From positions 3,472,001 to 3,536,000 of the forward strand of contig NZ_CP121261.1 in the NCBI RefSeq assembly GCF_029637605.1: a stretch of DNA of 64,000 bases. Direction: 5' to 3'. The DNA comes from Achromobacter spanius. Lineage in GTDB: Bacteria > Pseudomonadota > Gammaproteobacteria > Burkholderiales > Burkholderiaceae_B. A program made the position numbers and the translations under genes. Shown here in pieces: positions 1 to 8,598 of the stretch (the stretch's first letter is position 1; each line of letters opens with the position of its first letter). The notes beneath the pieces were generated by a model. The model worked only from the letters and a program-made list of their open reading frames with translations. It ran no database searches and was not told the origin of the DNA.

Positions 1-1879
1 GCCAGGCCTGCATCATCAACACGCCCCACAGGTGGCTGTCCCAATTGCGATGGCCCGAGGTGTGTTCGCGCCATTTGCGCAGGATGGGTTCCGGTTCGAA
101 CCAGCCTTCCTGGCGCAGTCGCGCGGGGTCGAGCAGCGCATCGGCCCATTCGCGCAACGGCCCGCGCAGCCAAGCGGCCAGCGGCACGGCAAAGCCGCGC
201 TTGGGGCGGTCCACCAGCGCCTGCGGCACATGGCGATGCAGCACCTGGCGCAGCAGCCATTTACCTGTGTTGCCGCGCACCTTGTACTGATGCGGCAGGC
301 TCCAGGCGAATTCATAGACGCGATGGTCGATGAGCGGCACGCGCGTCTCCAGGCTCACGGCCATCGCGGCGCGGTCGACCTTGACCAGGATGTCGTCGGG
401 CAGATAGGTGACCGTGTCCAGCTTCATCATGGCTTCGAAGGTCGAGCCCTGCATGTCGCGCGCGAATTCCGACACGGGTTCCACGCCGCCCTTGACCACC
501 TGCGTGGGGTCGGCCCAGTACGACACGAAGTGCCGGTAGAAGTCGCCACGCGTATCGGTGCGCAGCAGTTCGCCCAGCTTGCCGACCTTGCCGCGCCACG
601 CGCCACGTCCGGGCAGGTGGGTGGTCGCGGCAAGCATCGCGCCAGCGGGCTTGCGCAGCATGGCGGGCACGCGCTCGCATTGCTGCCACCAGTTATTCAC
701 GCGGAAATAGCGCGAATAGCCGCCAAAGAGTTCATCGCCGCCGTCGCCCGACAAGGCCACGGTGACGTGCTGACGCGCCATCTTGGTGACGAGCGACGTG
801 GGGATCTGCGACGAATCGGCAAACGGTTCGTCGTACATGTCGGCCAGCGACGGCACCACCGCCAGCGCGTCGTCCGCGGTGACGTAGAGTTCGGTGTGGT
901 CGGTGCCCAGGTGCGTGGCGACGGCCTTGGCGTGTTGCGCCTCGTCGTAGCCTTTCTCGTGGAAACCGATGGCGAAGGTGCGTACCGGCTTGGCGCTTTG
1001 CGCCTGCATCAGCGCCACGATGGTGGACGAATCAATGCCGCCCGACAGGAAGGCGCCCAGGCTGACGTCGGACAGCATCTGGCCGCCCACCGCCTTGGAC
1101 AGCACGCTTTCCAGCGCCTGGGCGGCCTCGGCGTCGGAGCCGAAGGTCAACGGCGACCGGGCCGCGCTGTCGGCGGCTTCGCGGGCGGACCAATACACGC
1201 GCGGCTCCGGCATGCGTCGGCTGCGCGCGTCATCGGCGGTGAATTCAATCCAGGTGCCGGGCGGCAGCTTGGCGATGCCCTGGTAGATGGATTGCGGCGC
1301 CGGAATGTAGTTGTGGCGCATGAACGAGGCCAGCGCATTGCGGTTCAGCTCGCGGCCGAATCCGGGGATGGGCATCAGGCCCTTCAACTCGGAAGCGAAC
1401 ACCAGCTCGGCGCCCGAAAATCCGTAGTACAGCGGCTTTTCGCCCATGCGGTCGCGCGCCAGCATCAGCTTGCGCGACGCGCGGTCCCACAGCGCGATGG
1501 CGAACATGCCGACCGCGGCCTGCAGCGTGGCTTCGATGCCCAGCGCGGTGAAGCCGGCCAGCAGCGTTTCGGTATCGGAATGGCCACGCCAGGACGGCGC
1601 CAGCCCTGATTTTTCAAGCTGCTGGCGGATGTCCAGGTGGTTGTAGATCTCGCCGTTGAACACCATCACATAACGGCCGCAAGCGGACGTCATGGGTTGA
1701 TGGCCGGCTTCGGTCAGGTCCAGGATGGCCAGGCGCACGTGCCCCAGCGCCACTTCGGCTTCCGGGTCTTCCCAGAAACCGTTGCTGTCCGGCCCGCGAT
1801 GGCGGATGCGGCGGCAGCTTTCGGCCAGCACGCGCTCCTTGTTCCCGATGGGGCCCCAAATTCCGACTATTCCACACAT
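1..1879 (-). CDS. asnB: AsnB/WbpS-type glutamine-dependent amidotransferase (3' end cut by window edge)
   Basis: This class II glutamine amidotransferase moves ammonia from glutamine to a carboxylate activated with ATP. The frame opens at a minus-strand ATG reading MCGIVGIWGP, so Cys2 would be the N-terminal nucleophile, followed by RHRGPD and NGEIYNH motifs of the glutaminase domain. The synthetase half carries the ATP pyrophosphatase loop LSGGIDSS. About 626 residues are present and the frame is still open at base 1; family members usually run about 610-650 residues, so only the tail is missing. It is the last visible gene of the minus-strand polysaccharide operon, 48 bp after a glycosyltransferase. 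Next to WbpO/WbpP-like enzymes it more likely amidates a uronic acid sugar (WbpS role) than makes free asparagine, but that role is inferred from context; the family call is firm. Confidence 0.93.
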   Translation of the reverse strand, partial: MCGIVGIWGPIGNKERVLAESCRRIRHRGPDSNGFWEDPEAEVALGHVRLAILDLTEAGHQPMTSACGRYVMVFNGEIYNHLDIRQQLEKSGLAPSWRGHSDTETLLAGFTALGIEATLQAAVGMFAIALWDRASRKLMLARDRMGEKPLYYGFSGAELVFASELKGLMPIPGFGRELNRNALASFMRHNYIPAPQSIYQGIAKLPPGTWIEFTADDARSRRMPEPRVYWSAREAADSAARSPLTFGSDAEAAQALESVLSKAVGGQMLSDVSLGAFLSGGIDSSTIVALMQAQSAKPVRTFAIGFHEKGYDEAQHAKAVATHLGTDHTELYVTADDALAVVPSLADMYDEPFADSSQIPTSLVTKMARQHVTVALSGDGGDELFGGYSRYFRVNNWWQQCERVPAMLRKPAGAMLAATTHLPGRGAWRGKVGKLGELLRTDTRGDFYRHFVSYWADPTQVVKGGVEPVSEFARDMQGSTFEAMMKLDTVTYLPDDILVKVDRAAMAVSLETRVPLIDHRVYEFAWSLPHQYKVRGNTGKWLLRQVLHRHVPQALVDRPKRGFAVPLAAWLRGPLREWADALLDPARLRQEGWFEPEPILRKWREHTSGHRNWDSHLWGVLMMQAW

Positions 1880-1927
1880 GATGAGGTTCTCGTGGTCACC
1901 GTAGCAACGGCGCGCGCCGCGCGGACC

Positions 1928-3070
1928 CTAGCGGCCCGGCTTGCGCACGCCGTCAAAAAGTTCTTGCCATTGCTGCAACACGCGCGCGGCGGAAAAGCGG
2001 TCGCGCACATCGGTTGCCGCTTGCGCCATCCGCTGGCGCCTTGCGTCGTTTTCCATCACATCGGACAGCGCCTTGCACAAGGCCGGCACATCGCCATTGG
2101 GCCGCACCAGCACGCCGTCGATGCCATCGCGCACGATCTCGCGCGGCCCGGTATCGCAATCGAACGAGACGGCGGCCAAGCCGCTGGCCATGGATTCAAG
2201 CAAGGTATTGGACAGCCCCTCAAAGCGCGAGGTCAGCACATACAGGTCTGCGCTGTCGTACCAGTCGCCCACATTGCCGGCGCGGCCGGGCATCGAGATG
2301 CGCGAGGCCAGGCCGGCCTGGTCGACTTGTGCTTGCAGCGCGCCGCGTTCATGACCTTCGCCCAGAATAACCAGATCCCAATCCGGATGCGATGGGGCCA
2401 GCTCGGCAAACGCCTGGATCAGCAAATCAAAACCTTTGTCGGCGTGCAACCGGCCGACCGCCAGCAGGCGCTTGCGGCCATCACCCGTGGTGGGAACCAA
2501 CAGGGGTTCGGCGCGCGGCAAGGGCCAATGCACCGGGTTGGGGATGACGGCCAGGCGCGAGCCCGGCACGTGCCGTTCGATCCAGTCGGCCGTGCCACGA
2601 GTCAGCGCAACGACTCGCGCCGCACGTGGGTAGGCGATGCGGCGCAGGCGCTGCCACAGGCCGGACAGGGTTTGCGATGGCGGATGCGTGTGTTCCGTGG
2701 CGATCACCCGGCACGGAATACCCGCGCACGCCAGTACCGACAGCACCGACGCCGTGGTCATCATGCCCAGCACGATATCGGGGCGGAACGCCTTGACCAC
2801 GCGGCGCAGCGCCCGCACGCGCTGCACGTTGCTCCAGATGCCGCGCAAGCCACCGCCCTCGCCCGCCGTATGCAGGACTTCGCGGCGCACCTTGGGATGC
2901 AGCGCGTAGACATCGCCGTCCGCGCTGGCCTGCGTCACCACCATGACCTCGCGGCCCATGCCGGCCCAGTGCGCGCTCAGGTCCGCGGCAACGCGCTCAG
3001 CGCCGCCGCCATGCAGCGAATGAATAAACAGCAGCACGCGCAATGCGCGGCCGGAGTCGGCGTCGGACAT
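1928..3070 (-). CDS. GT4-family glycosyltransferase (PglH/WbpY-like)
   Basis: A 380-residue retaining glycosyltransferase of the GT-B fold that probably adds a sugar to an undecaprenyl-linked oligosaccharide on the cytoplasmic face. The N-terminal domain has the glycine-rich HGGGAERVAADL segment and a TEHTHPP stretch. The C-terminal nucleotide-sugar domain shows VGRLHADKGFDLLIQAF, ILGEGHERGAL and the EGLSNTLLE segment, which matches the E-x7-E motif of GT4 enzymes. Its ATG directly follows the flippase stop (TGA-ATG), so translation is probably coupled. The pattern resembles enzymes adding alpha-linked GalNAc-type sugars, but donor and acceptor cannot be read from sequence. Confidence 0.9.
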   Translation of the reverse strand: MSDADSGRALRVLLFIHSLHGGGAERVAADLSAHWAGMGREVMVVTQASADGDVYALHPKVRREVLHTAGEGGGLRGIWSNVQRVRALRRVVKAFRPDIVLGMMTTASVLSVLACAGIPCRVIATEHTHPPSQTLSGLWQRLRRIAYPRAARVVALTRGTADWIERHVPGSRLAVIPNPVHWPLPRAEPLLVPTTGDGRKRLLAVGRLHADKGFDLLIQAFAELAPSHPDWDLVILGEGHERGALQAQVDQAGLASRISMPGRAGNVGDWYDSADLYVLTSRFEGLSNTLLESMASGLAAVSFDCDTGPREIVRDGIDGVLVRPNGDVPALCKALSDVMENDARRQRMAQAATDVRDRFSAARVLQQWQELFDGVRKPGR

Positions 3071-4420
3071 TCAATCGGCCTCCTTGGGTTCAGCCTTGCG
3101 CAGCGCCACCACCAGGTAGCACGCGAAGGACAGCACATACATGAGGCTGGTTGCCAGCATGATGCCGGCCGCGCCCATCTTGGGCGCCAGCACGGTGTTC
3201 AACACCGCTTTCAGCGCAAAGTTGGCCACGGCGATGGCGGCCATGATGCGGTAGCGGTTCTGGCTGGCCAGCAGTTGCACCAGGATCAGCACGCCAAAAT
3301 AGAAAGGCAGTTGCAACAGGCCCCAGCGCAGCACGTGCGCGACGACCTCGGTATTCTCGGCGGTAAAGGCGCCGCGCTGGAACAGCACGGTCACGCCCCA
3401 CGGGGCCAGCACCCAGCCGATGGCAACGACCACGGCGCCCGCGCCCACCATCAGCACGGACCATTTCAGCGCCATGCTGCGCGCGCGGGCGGTATCGCCG
3501 CGCGCCTGCACATCGGCCAGCACGGGCAGCGCGGCGCGCCCGACCGACACCGCGCCGATGCCAAGCAGCAACGACAGCAGCCGGCTGGCGTAACCCAGCG
3601 TGGCGTTGGCGTTGGCGCCCAGGTTGGCGGCGGCGTATTGGTCCAGCGGGCCGACAAAGCTCATCGCCACCTGGCCGATCAGCATGACCCCGGCGGCACC
3701 CATCAGTTCGGGCCAGTGCGGCGAACGCAGCGTCAGCCGTGGCGCGCCCCAGAATCCGCCATCGGCACGCGCGGCCAGCCACGCCAGCCACACGGTCTGA
3801 ATGGCATAACCCACCAGCGTGCCCCATAGCAGCGGACCCACGCCGTCGGCGCTGACGGCCAGCATGACCCAGGCCAGTGTCGCCACGGCGGGCACGCTGT
3901 CCAGCAAGGTATTGACATGGCGTTCGTGCGCACGCAAGCGCGCGGCGCTGATGCCGGCGATGAGCAGCAGCGCCGACACCGGGGCAAAGGCGATGAGCAG
4001 GTCGCCCGTCATGCCGCGCACGCGCTCGGGCAAGCCCTTGCCCAAGGCGTCCACAACATAGGGCCAGGCGAACCAGGTTGCGATGGCCAACGCGATACCG
4101 GCCGCGGCCACCCAGCCTTGCAGTTCTTTGATGAATTGGTCGCGTTCGGCGTTGTCCGCGCGGCGCAGGCGCACCAGCACGGGAATCAAGACCACCGACA
4201 GCACGCCCACGATGGTGACCGGAAGCCACGTGGCCATGGTCATCGTGAACTGGTAGGCGTCCACGGCGTCGCTGACGCCGTAGCGATACGCCACCGCCAT
4301 CTCTTTGATGGCGCCGGCCGCCTTGCCCAGCAGCAGGAACACCGCCACCCGGAACGCGCCCTTGAAGATGCGCTGGTGGTCCGGGTGGATGTTGCCGAGT
4401 TTGCGGACGAGTGCTTTCAA
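3071..4420 (-). CDS. MurJ/Wzx-type lipid-linked saccharide flippase
   Basis: A polytopic membrane protein of the MOP exporter superfamily, MurJ/MviN branch, about 449 residues with many hydrophobic helices. Its likely job here is to flip the undecaprenyl-linked repeat unit made by the surrounding enzymes. The N-terminal part has the GKAAGAIKEMAVAYRYG segment and early loop arginines typical of MurJ-like proteins. I chose a TTG at 4418-4420, beginning MKALVRKLGN, because it sits right at the end of wbpP (overlap of the stop region, TGATTTG). The next upstream ATG at 4582 would overlap wbpP by about 160 bp and adds a non-family-like stretch. A housekeeping MurJ is possible but the operon position argues for a dedicated polysaccharide flippase. 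Confidence 0.85.
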   Translation of the reverse strand: MKALVRKLGNIHPDHQRIFKGAFRVAVFLLLGKAAGAIKEMAVAYRYGVSDAVDAYQFTMTMATWLPVTIVGVLSVVLIPVLVRLRRADNAERDQFIKELQGWVAAAGIALAIATWFAWPYVVDALGKGLPERVRGMTGDLLIAFAPVSALLLIAGISAARLRAHERHVNTLLDSVPAVATLAWVMLAVSADGVGPLLWGTLVGYAIQTVWLAWLAARADGGFWGAPRLTLRSPHWPELMGAAGVMLIGQVAMSFVGPLDQYAAANLGANANATLGYASRLLSLLLGIGAVSVGRAALPVLADVQARGDTARARSMALKWSVLMVGAGAVVVAIGWVLAPWGVTVLFQRGAFTAENTEVVAHVLRWGLLQLPFYFGVLILVQLLASQNRYRIMAAIAVANFALKAVLNTVLAPKMGAAGIMLATSLMYVLSFACYLVVALRKAEPKEAD

Positions 4421-4421
4421 A

Positions 4422-5447
4422 TCAACGCAGGAATTGCGTGTACCAGGGCATGGCCACTTCCAGGCCTTGCAGCACGGTGTGCGAAGGCGCGTAGCCCAGC
4501 AGTCGACCCGCCTTGCTGACGTCAGCCTGGGAATGGCGCACATCGCCAGCGCGGAAATCCGCGTAGACGGCTTGCTTGCCATAGTTCACGTTCTGGTTGC
4601 CCAAGGCCTTGACGAGGAAGCCGAACAGGTCATTCAAGGTGCTGCGGCCGCTGACGGCCACGTTGTAGACCTGGTTGCGGGCTTCGGGCGGCGCCATGGC
4701 GGCCAACAGGTTGGCCTGGACCGCGTTGTCCACAAAGCAGAAGTCGCGGCTGGTTTCGCCGTCGCCGTTGATGGTGACGTCTTCACCCTTGATCATGGCG
4801 GCGGTCCACTTCGGGATCACGGCGGCATAGGCGCCGTCCGGGTCCTGACGCTTGCCGAACACGTTGAAGTAGCGCAGGCCCACGGTTTCAAAGCCGTAGG
4901 AACGCGCGAATACGTCGGCGTACAGTTCGTTCACGTACTTGGTGACGGCGTAGGGCGACAGCGGCTTGCCGATGTTTTCTTCCACCTTGGGCAAGGCCGG
5001 GTGGTCGCCGTAGGTCGAGCTGGATGCAGCATAGACAAAGGACTTCACGCCGGCGTCGCGCGCGGCGACCAGCATGTTCAGAAAGCCGCCGATGTTCACC
5101 TCGTTGGTGGTGATCGGGTCTTTCAGCGAACGCGGCACGGAACCCAGGGCGGCCTGGTGCAGGACGAAGTCCACGCCCTCGGCCGCGCGTTGGCAGGCGG
5201 CCAGGTCGCGGATATCGCCTTCCACGAAGGTGAAGCGCGCCCATTGCTCGGCCGTGACCGAGGAGCGCACTTCATCCAGATTGCGCTGGTGGCCGGTGGC
5301 GAAGTTATCCAGGCCGGTCACGGTCTGGTCCAGCTTCAACAGCGTTTCCAGCAGGTTCGAGCCGATAAATCCGGCGCAGCCCGTTACCAGCCATTTACGC
5401 GGCGCGGCGGCCAGTTCCTGCTTGATGGTTTCATAGCGAGTGGTCAT
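4422..5447 (-). CDS. wbpP: UDP-N-acetylglucosamine 4-epimerase (WbpP/TviC type)
   Basis: An extended short-chain dehydrogenase, 341 residues, that interconverts UDP-GlcNAc and UDP-GalNAc or their uronic acids by C4 epimerisation. The Rossmann fingerprint GCAGFIG is at residues 23-29, followed by the NAD-binding LDNFATG segment. The catalytic Tyr-Lys pair lies in SPYAVTKY (Tyr166, Lys170) with an upstream ASSSTYGD serine/threonine region. It starts 10 bp after the wbpO-like dehydrogenase stop, so the two are co-transcribed. Together they would supply UDP-GalNAcA. TviC, acting after oxidation, is an equally close model, so the order of the two reactions is not decided by sequence. Confidence 0.92.
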   Translation of the reverse strand: MTTRYETIKQELAAAPRKWLVTGCAGFIGSNLLETLLKLDQTVTGLDNFATGHQRNLDEVRSSVTAEQWARFTFVEGDIRDLAACQRAAEGVDFVLHQAALGSVPRSLKDPITTNEVNIGGFLNMLVAARDAGVKSFVYAASSSTYGDHPALPKVEENIGKPLSPYAVTKYVNELYADVFARSYGFETVGLRYFNVFGKRQDPDGAYAAVIPKWTAAMIKGEDVTINGDGETSRDFCFVDNAVQANLLAAMAPPEARNQVYNVAVSGRSTLNDLFGFLVKALGNQNVNYGKQAVYADFRAGDVRHSQADVSKAGRLLGYAPSHTVLQGLEVAMPWYTQFLR

Positions 5448-5457
5448 GGCGGAATCC

Positions 5458-6735
5458 TTACAGGCGCAGGTCGGATTCGGCGGGCGACAGCACGTACTTC
5501 AGGTCATACAGCACGTGTTGCGGCTTGCCCAGCTTGCGGATGCCTTCGGCGCCCAGGGCCTTGAATTGGTTGTGCGCCACCGCCAGGATCACGGCGTCGT
5601 ACTTGCCCTCTTCCGGCTTGGCCACCGGGGTCAGGCCGTATTCGTGCACGGCTTCTTCCGGATCGACCCACGGGTCGTAGACGTCCACATCGACGTTGTA
5701 GTCGCGCAGCTCGCTGACGATGTCAACGATGCGGGTGTTGCGCAGGTCGGGGCAGTTTTCCTTGAAGGCCAGGCCCATGACCAACACGCGCGCGCCTTGC
5801 ACATGAATACGCTGCTTGGTCATGCACTTGACCAGTTGCGACACCACGTAGCCGCCCATCGAATCGTTCAGGCGACGGCCGGCAAGGATGATCTCGGGGT
5901 GGTAGCCGATGGACTGCGCCTTGTGCGTCAGGTAGTACGGGTCCACGCCGATGCAGTGGCCGCCGACCAGACCCGGGCGGAACGGCAGGAAGTTCCACTT
6001 GGTGCCCGCGGCTTGCAGCACGGCTTCGGTATCGATGCCCATCTTGTTGAAGATCAGGGCCAGTTCGTTGATCAGCGCAATGTTCACGTCGCGCTGCGTG
6101 TTCTCGATCACCTTGGCGGCTTCGGCCACGCGGATGCTGGACGCCTTGTGCGTGCCGGCGGTGATGATTTCCTTGTACAACTGGTCGACCAGTTCGGCGA
6201 CGTCGGGCGTGGAGCCAGAGGTGACCTTCTTGATCGTGCTGACGCGGTGTTCCTTGTCGCCCGGGTTGATACGCTCGGGGCTGTAGCCCGCGTAGAAATC
6301 CACGTTGAACTTCAGGCCGGACACACGTTCCAGCACCGGCACGCAATCTTCTTCGGTAGCGCCGGGATATACGGTGGATTCATAGATGACGATGTCGCCG
6401 CGCTTGAGCACCGCGCCGATCGTTTCGCTGGCCTTGACCAAGGGGGTCAGGTCGGGCTGCTTGTAGTCATCGATGGGAGTGGGAACGGTCACGATGAACA
6501 CGTTGGCCTGGCCGAGTTCGGCGCGGTCGGCTGTGTAGCTCAGTTGAGCGGCTTCGGCCAGCTCTTCGTCGCTGACTTCCAGCGTGTGGTCGTGGCCTGC
6601 CTTCAAGGCGTCGATACGGCGCGTATTGATATCGAAACCGATAACCGAACGCTTCTTGCCGAACTCCACCGCCAAGGGCAGACCGACGTAGCCCAGGCCC
6701 ACGACAGCGAGTTTCACATCTTGAATTCGCAACAT
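5458..6735 (-). CDS. wbpO: UDP-N-acetylhexosamine 6-dehydrogenase (WbpO/TviB type)
   Basis: A nucleotide-sugar dehydrogenase of 425 residues that oxidises C6 of UDP-GalNAc or UDP-GlcNAc to the uronic acid with two NAD+. The N-terminal [12 protein letters not shown] segment is the NAD site, the central helices span the dimer region, and the catalytic Cys261 is in [12 protein letters not shown]. The C-terminal UDP-binding domain carries [11 protein letters not shown]. The start ATG is preceded by a clear GGGAG ribosome site. Family membership is certain; the choice between UDP-GalNAc (WbpO) and UDP-GlcNAc (TviB) substrate is inferred from the neighbouring epimerase and amidotransferase, which match the P. 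aeruginosa O6-type pathway. Confidence 0.93.
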   Translation of the reverse strand: MLRIQDVKLAVVGLGYVGLPLAVEFGKKRSVIGFDINTRRIDALKAGHDHTLEVSDEELAEAAQLSYTADRAELGQANVFIVTVPTPIDDYKQPDLTPLVKASETIGAVLKRGDIVIYESTVYPGATEEDCVPVLERVSGLKFNVDFYAGYSPERINPGDKEHRVSTIKKVTSGSTPDVAELVDQLYKEIITAGTHKASSIRVAEAAKVIENTQRDVNIALINELALIFNKMGIDTEAVLQAAGTKWNFLPFRPGLVGGHCIGVDPYYLTHKAQSIGYHPEIILAGRRLNDSMGGYVVSQLVKCMTKQRIHVQGARVLVMGLAFKENCPDLRNTRIVDIVSELRDYNVDVDVYDPWVDPEEAVHEYGLTPVAKPEEGKYDAVILAVAHNQFKALGAEGIRKLGKPQHVLYDLKYVLSPAESDLRL

Positions 6736-6748
6736 AACTCTCCCTTCA

Positions 6749-6765
6749 CCGTAAGACGTTTACGG
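6749..6765. promoter_or_regulatory. short inverted repeat upstream of wbpO
   Basis: CCGTAA-GACGT-TTACGG, six-base arms with a five-base loop, lies 14 bp before the wbpO start. It could be an operator or a leader hairpin close to the ribosome site. No known regulator is recognised. Confidence 0.35.
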
Positions 6766-6801
6766 CATTCTAAATATGGTCGGGTGATTGATGATTCACG
6801 A

Positions 6802-6824
6802 GCCCCGGCGGCAGTCGCCGGGGC
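6802..6824. other. intercistronic GC-rich hairpin
   Basis: A perfect nine-base-pair stem (GCCCCGGCG / CGCCGGGGC, loop GCAGT) sits between the initiating transferase and wbpO. No U-run follows on either strand, so it is not a standard intrinsic terminator. It may tune mRNA stability or relative expression inside the polysaccharide operon. Confidence 0.5.
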
Positions 6825-6833
6825 ACTCAACAC

Positions 6834-7940
6834 TTAATCCGAGGTCTTCAACACGGACGGCAACAGCAGCCACCCCGGGCGACGCCAGGACACCAGGCGG
6901 GCGTACAGCCAGACGTAGACGCTGGCGAACACCACCAGGCTGGCGCCCAGGGCCCACGCGTTGTCCCACCAGATGGTGGCCGGCACCAGGCCGATCAGCG
7001 CCAGCACCCACATGTAGGGCGACGCCATCGCGTTGCACAGCGCGGGAACCGCATGGCGGCGGCCACGGCTGAAGGTCACGCGGACCAGCCGACGGAACAC
7101 CAGTTGGTGCAGGTGCAGCGCGTCCGGCTGGTCAACCGGCACGCCACGCTTGAAGCGGCGGCGCCAGATCGAAAAACCGGTTTCGAAAACGGGGTAGAAC
7201 AGCACGGCCAGCGCGTAGAAAGGCGACACCGAAGGATTGCGCACCACCAGCAACACGGCCAGCTCGGCCAGCATGAAGCCCAGGAAGTACGCCCCGCCAT
7301 CGCCCAGGAAGACGCGGCCGAACGGGAAGTTCCAGACCAGAAAGCCCAGGGTGGCGGACGCCAGGGCGGCCGCGATCATGAAGATGGGCACGTCGCCCAC
7401 TTGCAGCGCCACCAGGCTGATCGACACCGCCATCAGCGTGGCGACCATGCCGGCCAGGCCGTTCATGCCGTCCACGATATTCAACGCATGGGTACAGCCG
7501 CCCACCGCGAACATGGTGAACAGCAGCGATACGGGCCAGTAAGACAGCACGTAATCCACCGGGGCCATGCCGACACGGCTGACGCCGCCCAGCAACCACC
7601 AGGCAATCGCCGCCGACAGGAAAGCCGCCAGCAAGCGCTTGCTGGCGCCGATGTCTTTCGTGATGTCTTCAAGCAGGCCGGCCACGAAGACCGGCAGGGC
7701 GGCAACGAACAACGCCGGCCAGAGCCAGGTCAGCGTCATGTTGGCGGGGCCCAGCACCAGCAGGCCCAGCAGGGTGCCGGCCAGCACGGCCAGGCCGCCA
7801 ACGCGGGGCGTGGCTCGGGAATGGTTCGCTTGCGGTTTGTTGAGGTCGCTGTCGCCGGTGAAGCGGCCATGCCAGCGCTCCGACCACACGATGAGTCCCC
7901 CCACCATGAACGCGACCACGCAGATATACAGCCAGGTCAC
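6834..7940 (-). CDS. WecA/WbpL-type undecaprenyl-phosphate sugar-1-phosphate transferase
   Basis: A membrane enzyme of the MraY/WecA glycosyltransferase 4 family, 368 residues with about ten hydrophobic helices. It should start glycan assembly by moving an N-acetylhexosamine-1-phosphate (GlcNAc, FucNAc or QuiNAc type) onto undecaprenyl phosphate. Visible motifs are ATPRVGGLAVL near residue 45, NIVDGMNGLAG in the middle, FLGDGGAYFLGF, and the C-terminal HLHQLVFRR. The start is GTG at 7938-7940, chosen because AAAGGTGA lies just upstream and no better ATG exists. It is the first gene of the minus-strand operon and sits 55 nt from a promoter candidate at 8002-8029. The sugar cannot be assigned from sequence. 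Confidence 0.9.
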   Translation of the reverse strand: MTWLYICVVAFMVGGLIVWSERWHGRFTGDSDLNKPQANHSRATPRVGGLAVLAGTLLGLLVLGPANMTLTWLWPALFVAALPVFVAGLLEDITKDIGASKRLLAAFLSAAIAWWLLGGVSRVGMAPVDYVLSYWPVSLLFTMFAVGGCTHALNIVDGMNGLAGMVATLMAVSISLVALQVGDVPIFMIAAALASATLGFLVWNFPFGRVFLGDGGAYFLGFMLAELAVLLVVRNPSVSPFYALAVLFYPVFETGFSIWRRRFKRGVPVDQPDALHLHQLVFRRLVRVTFSRGRRHAVPALCNAMASPYMWVLALIGLVPATIWWDNAWALGASLVVFASVYVWLYARLVSWRRPGWLLLPSVLKTSD

Positions 7941-8001
7941 TCGATCACCTTTCTTGGTCTATGGAGACAGGCCCGCCATTATCGGGGGCAGGTGTAACGC
8001 C

Positions 8002-8029
8002 CATATATGGGAGGGATAAGGAAGTGCAA
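8002..8029 (-). promoter_or_regulatory. candidate sigma70 promoter of the polysaccharide operon
   Basis: On the minus strand TTGCAC, a 16-base spacer and TATATG precede the GTG start of the initiating transferase by about 60 bp. The -10 overlaps a perfect palindrome CCCATATATGGG (8000-8011). The remaining spacer 7941-8235 (about 300 bp) shows no coding signal; its open frames lack family-like sequence. Confidence 0.45.
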
Positions 8030-8235
8030 TTCACGGGCACGAAACGTAACTCCCGGGTCAGGGGCGTTCTTTCGCGCGGAAGTCCAGGATTCATGCAGGC
8101 GATTGTAGATCTTTCCGCTTGGGCGCATACGAAATATCCCAGGGAAAACGCGGAGGCCTCCATAGGGTGGAGGCGCCGTCATTCCAAGACGGCCGGCGGA
8201 CCAGCCACTAAAATAGGGACGGATTGCACGCACGC

Positions 8236-8268
8236 AAAAAAAAGCCCGAGATCGTGAGATCTCGGGCT
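8236..8268 (-). terminator. strong intrinsic terminator (minus strand)
   Basis: Eleven paired bases (AGCCCGAGATC / GATCTCGGGCT, loop GTGA on the plus strand) followed on the minus strand by eight U residues. No protein gene lies between it and the coq7 stop at 8685, so it ends a short non-coding transcript and insulates the downstream polysaccharide operon. Confidence 0.9.
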
Positions 8269-8388
8269 AAATCCACCAAAGGAGGAGGGTGGAGGAGACA
8301 ACCGTGGCATGTTGGGAGCTGGCCTTCTGCTCGCTTTGCTGCCGGGGTTTTGCACCGCGCCGACTGCGTTTCAACATCCGATGTGTGA

Positions 8389-8417
8389 ATATTAACGAGG
8401 TTTTTTGTGCGATGCAA
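8389..8417 (-). promoter_or_regulatory. sigma70-type promoter of the candidate sRNA
   Basis: On the minus strand TTGCAT, exactly 17 bases, then TAATAT (8389-8394). The -10 is a five-of-six match to consensus and the start point would fall near 8382. Confidence 0.6.
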
Positions 8418-8466
8418 GAATTTTTTTGATCTCTGTAAAAGGTCAAATTCTGCGTTGCGTTTTCGC

Positions 8467-8482
8467 TGCAAATCTAGCGCCT
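8467..8482 (-). promoter_or_regulatory. sigma54-type (-24/-12) promoter candidate
   Basis: The minus strand reads AGGCGC-TAGAT-TTGCA, which keeps the GG and GC dinucleotides exactly ten bases apart as sigma54 promoters require, against the consensus TGGCAC-N5-TTGCA. The predicted start is near 8455, about 150 and 182 bp from the two NtrC-like sites, a normal enhancer distance. Confidence 0.55.
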
Positions 8483-8541
8483 ACCCCTTGGAAACCCGCG
8501 CTAACAAATGACTTGACCGAAAAAAGGGTTTTTGCCGAACG

Positions 8542-8566
8542 GGTAAACCCCTTGGGGATTTACCCT
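8542..8566. other. near-perfect hairpin between coq7 and the sigma54 promoter
   Basis: GGGTAAACCCC and GGGGATTTACCC pair with one bulged base and a TT loop. On the minus strand it is not followed directly by a U-run, so termination of coq7 transcripts is possible but weak. It also lies between the enhancer-like sites and the promoter, where a bend could matter. Confidence 0.45.
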
Positions 8567-8598
8567 CGTCGGTGCCGGGTAATCCCGCCTGGATTCAT

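Larger units (their letters stand above)
8236..8455 (-). ncRNA. candidate nitrogen-regulated sRNA with anti-Shine-Dalgarno loop
   Basis: The minus strand here has everything expected of a small regulatory RNA. It has a sigma70-type promoter (predicted 5' end near 8382, about 147 nt), a sigma54-type promoter upstream (predicted 5' end near 8455, about 220 nt) and a strong terminator ending at 8236. Just before the terminator is a small hairpin, CCACC / GGTGG (8273-8277 with 8288-8292), whose ten-base loop reads CUCCUCCUUU. A second CUCCUCC lies immediately 5' of it. Such loops in known sRNAs pair with Shine-Dalgarno sequences of target mRNAs. The only long frame across it runs through the terminator and resembles no protein. 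Transcription and targets are inferred. Confidence 0.65.

Noticed and set aside
8276..8300. GGAGGAG-rich plus-strand stretch as a ribosome site for a plus-strand gene
   Set aside because: No convincing ORF follows on the plus strand, and the flanking promoter and U-run orientation both support the minus strand, where the same bases form an anti-Shine-Dalgarno loop.
8208..8471. Minus-strand 87-codon ORF across the candidate sRNA
   Set aside because: It runs through the strong terminator, lacks a ribosome site, and encodes no family-like sequence.
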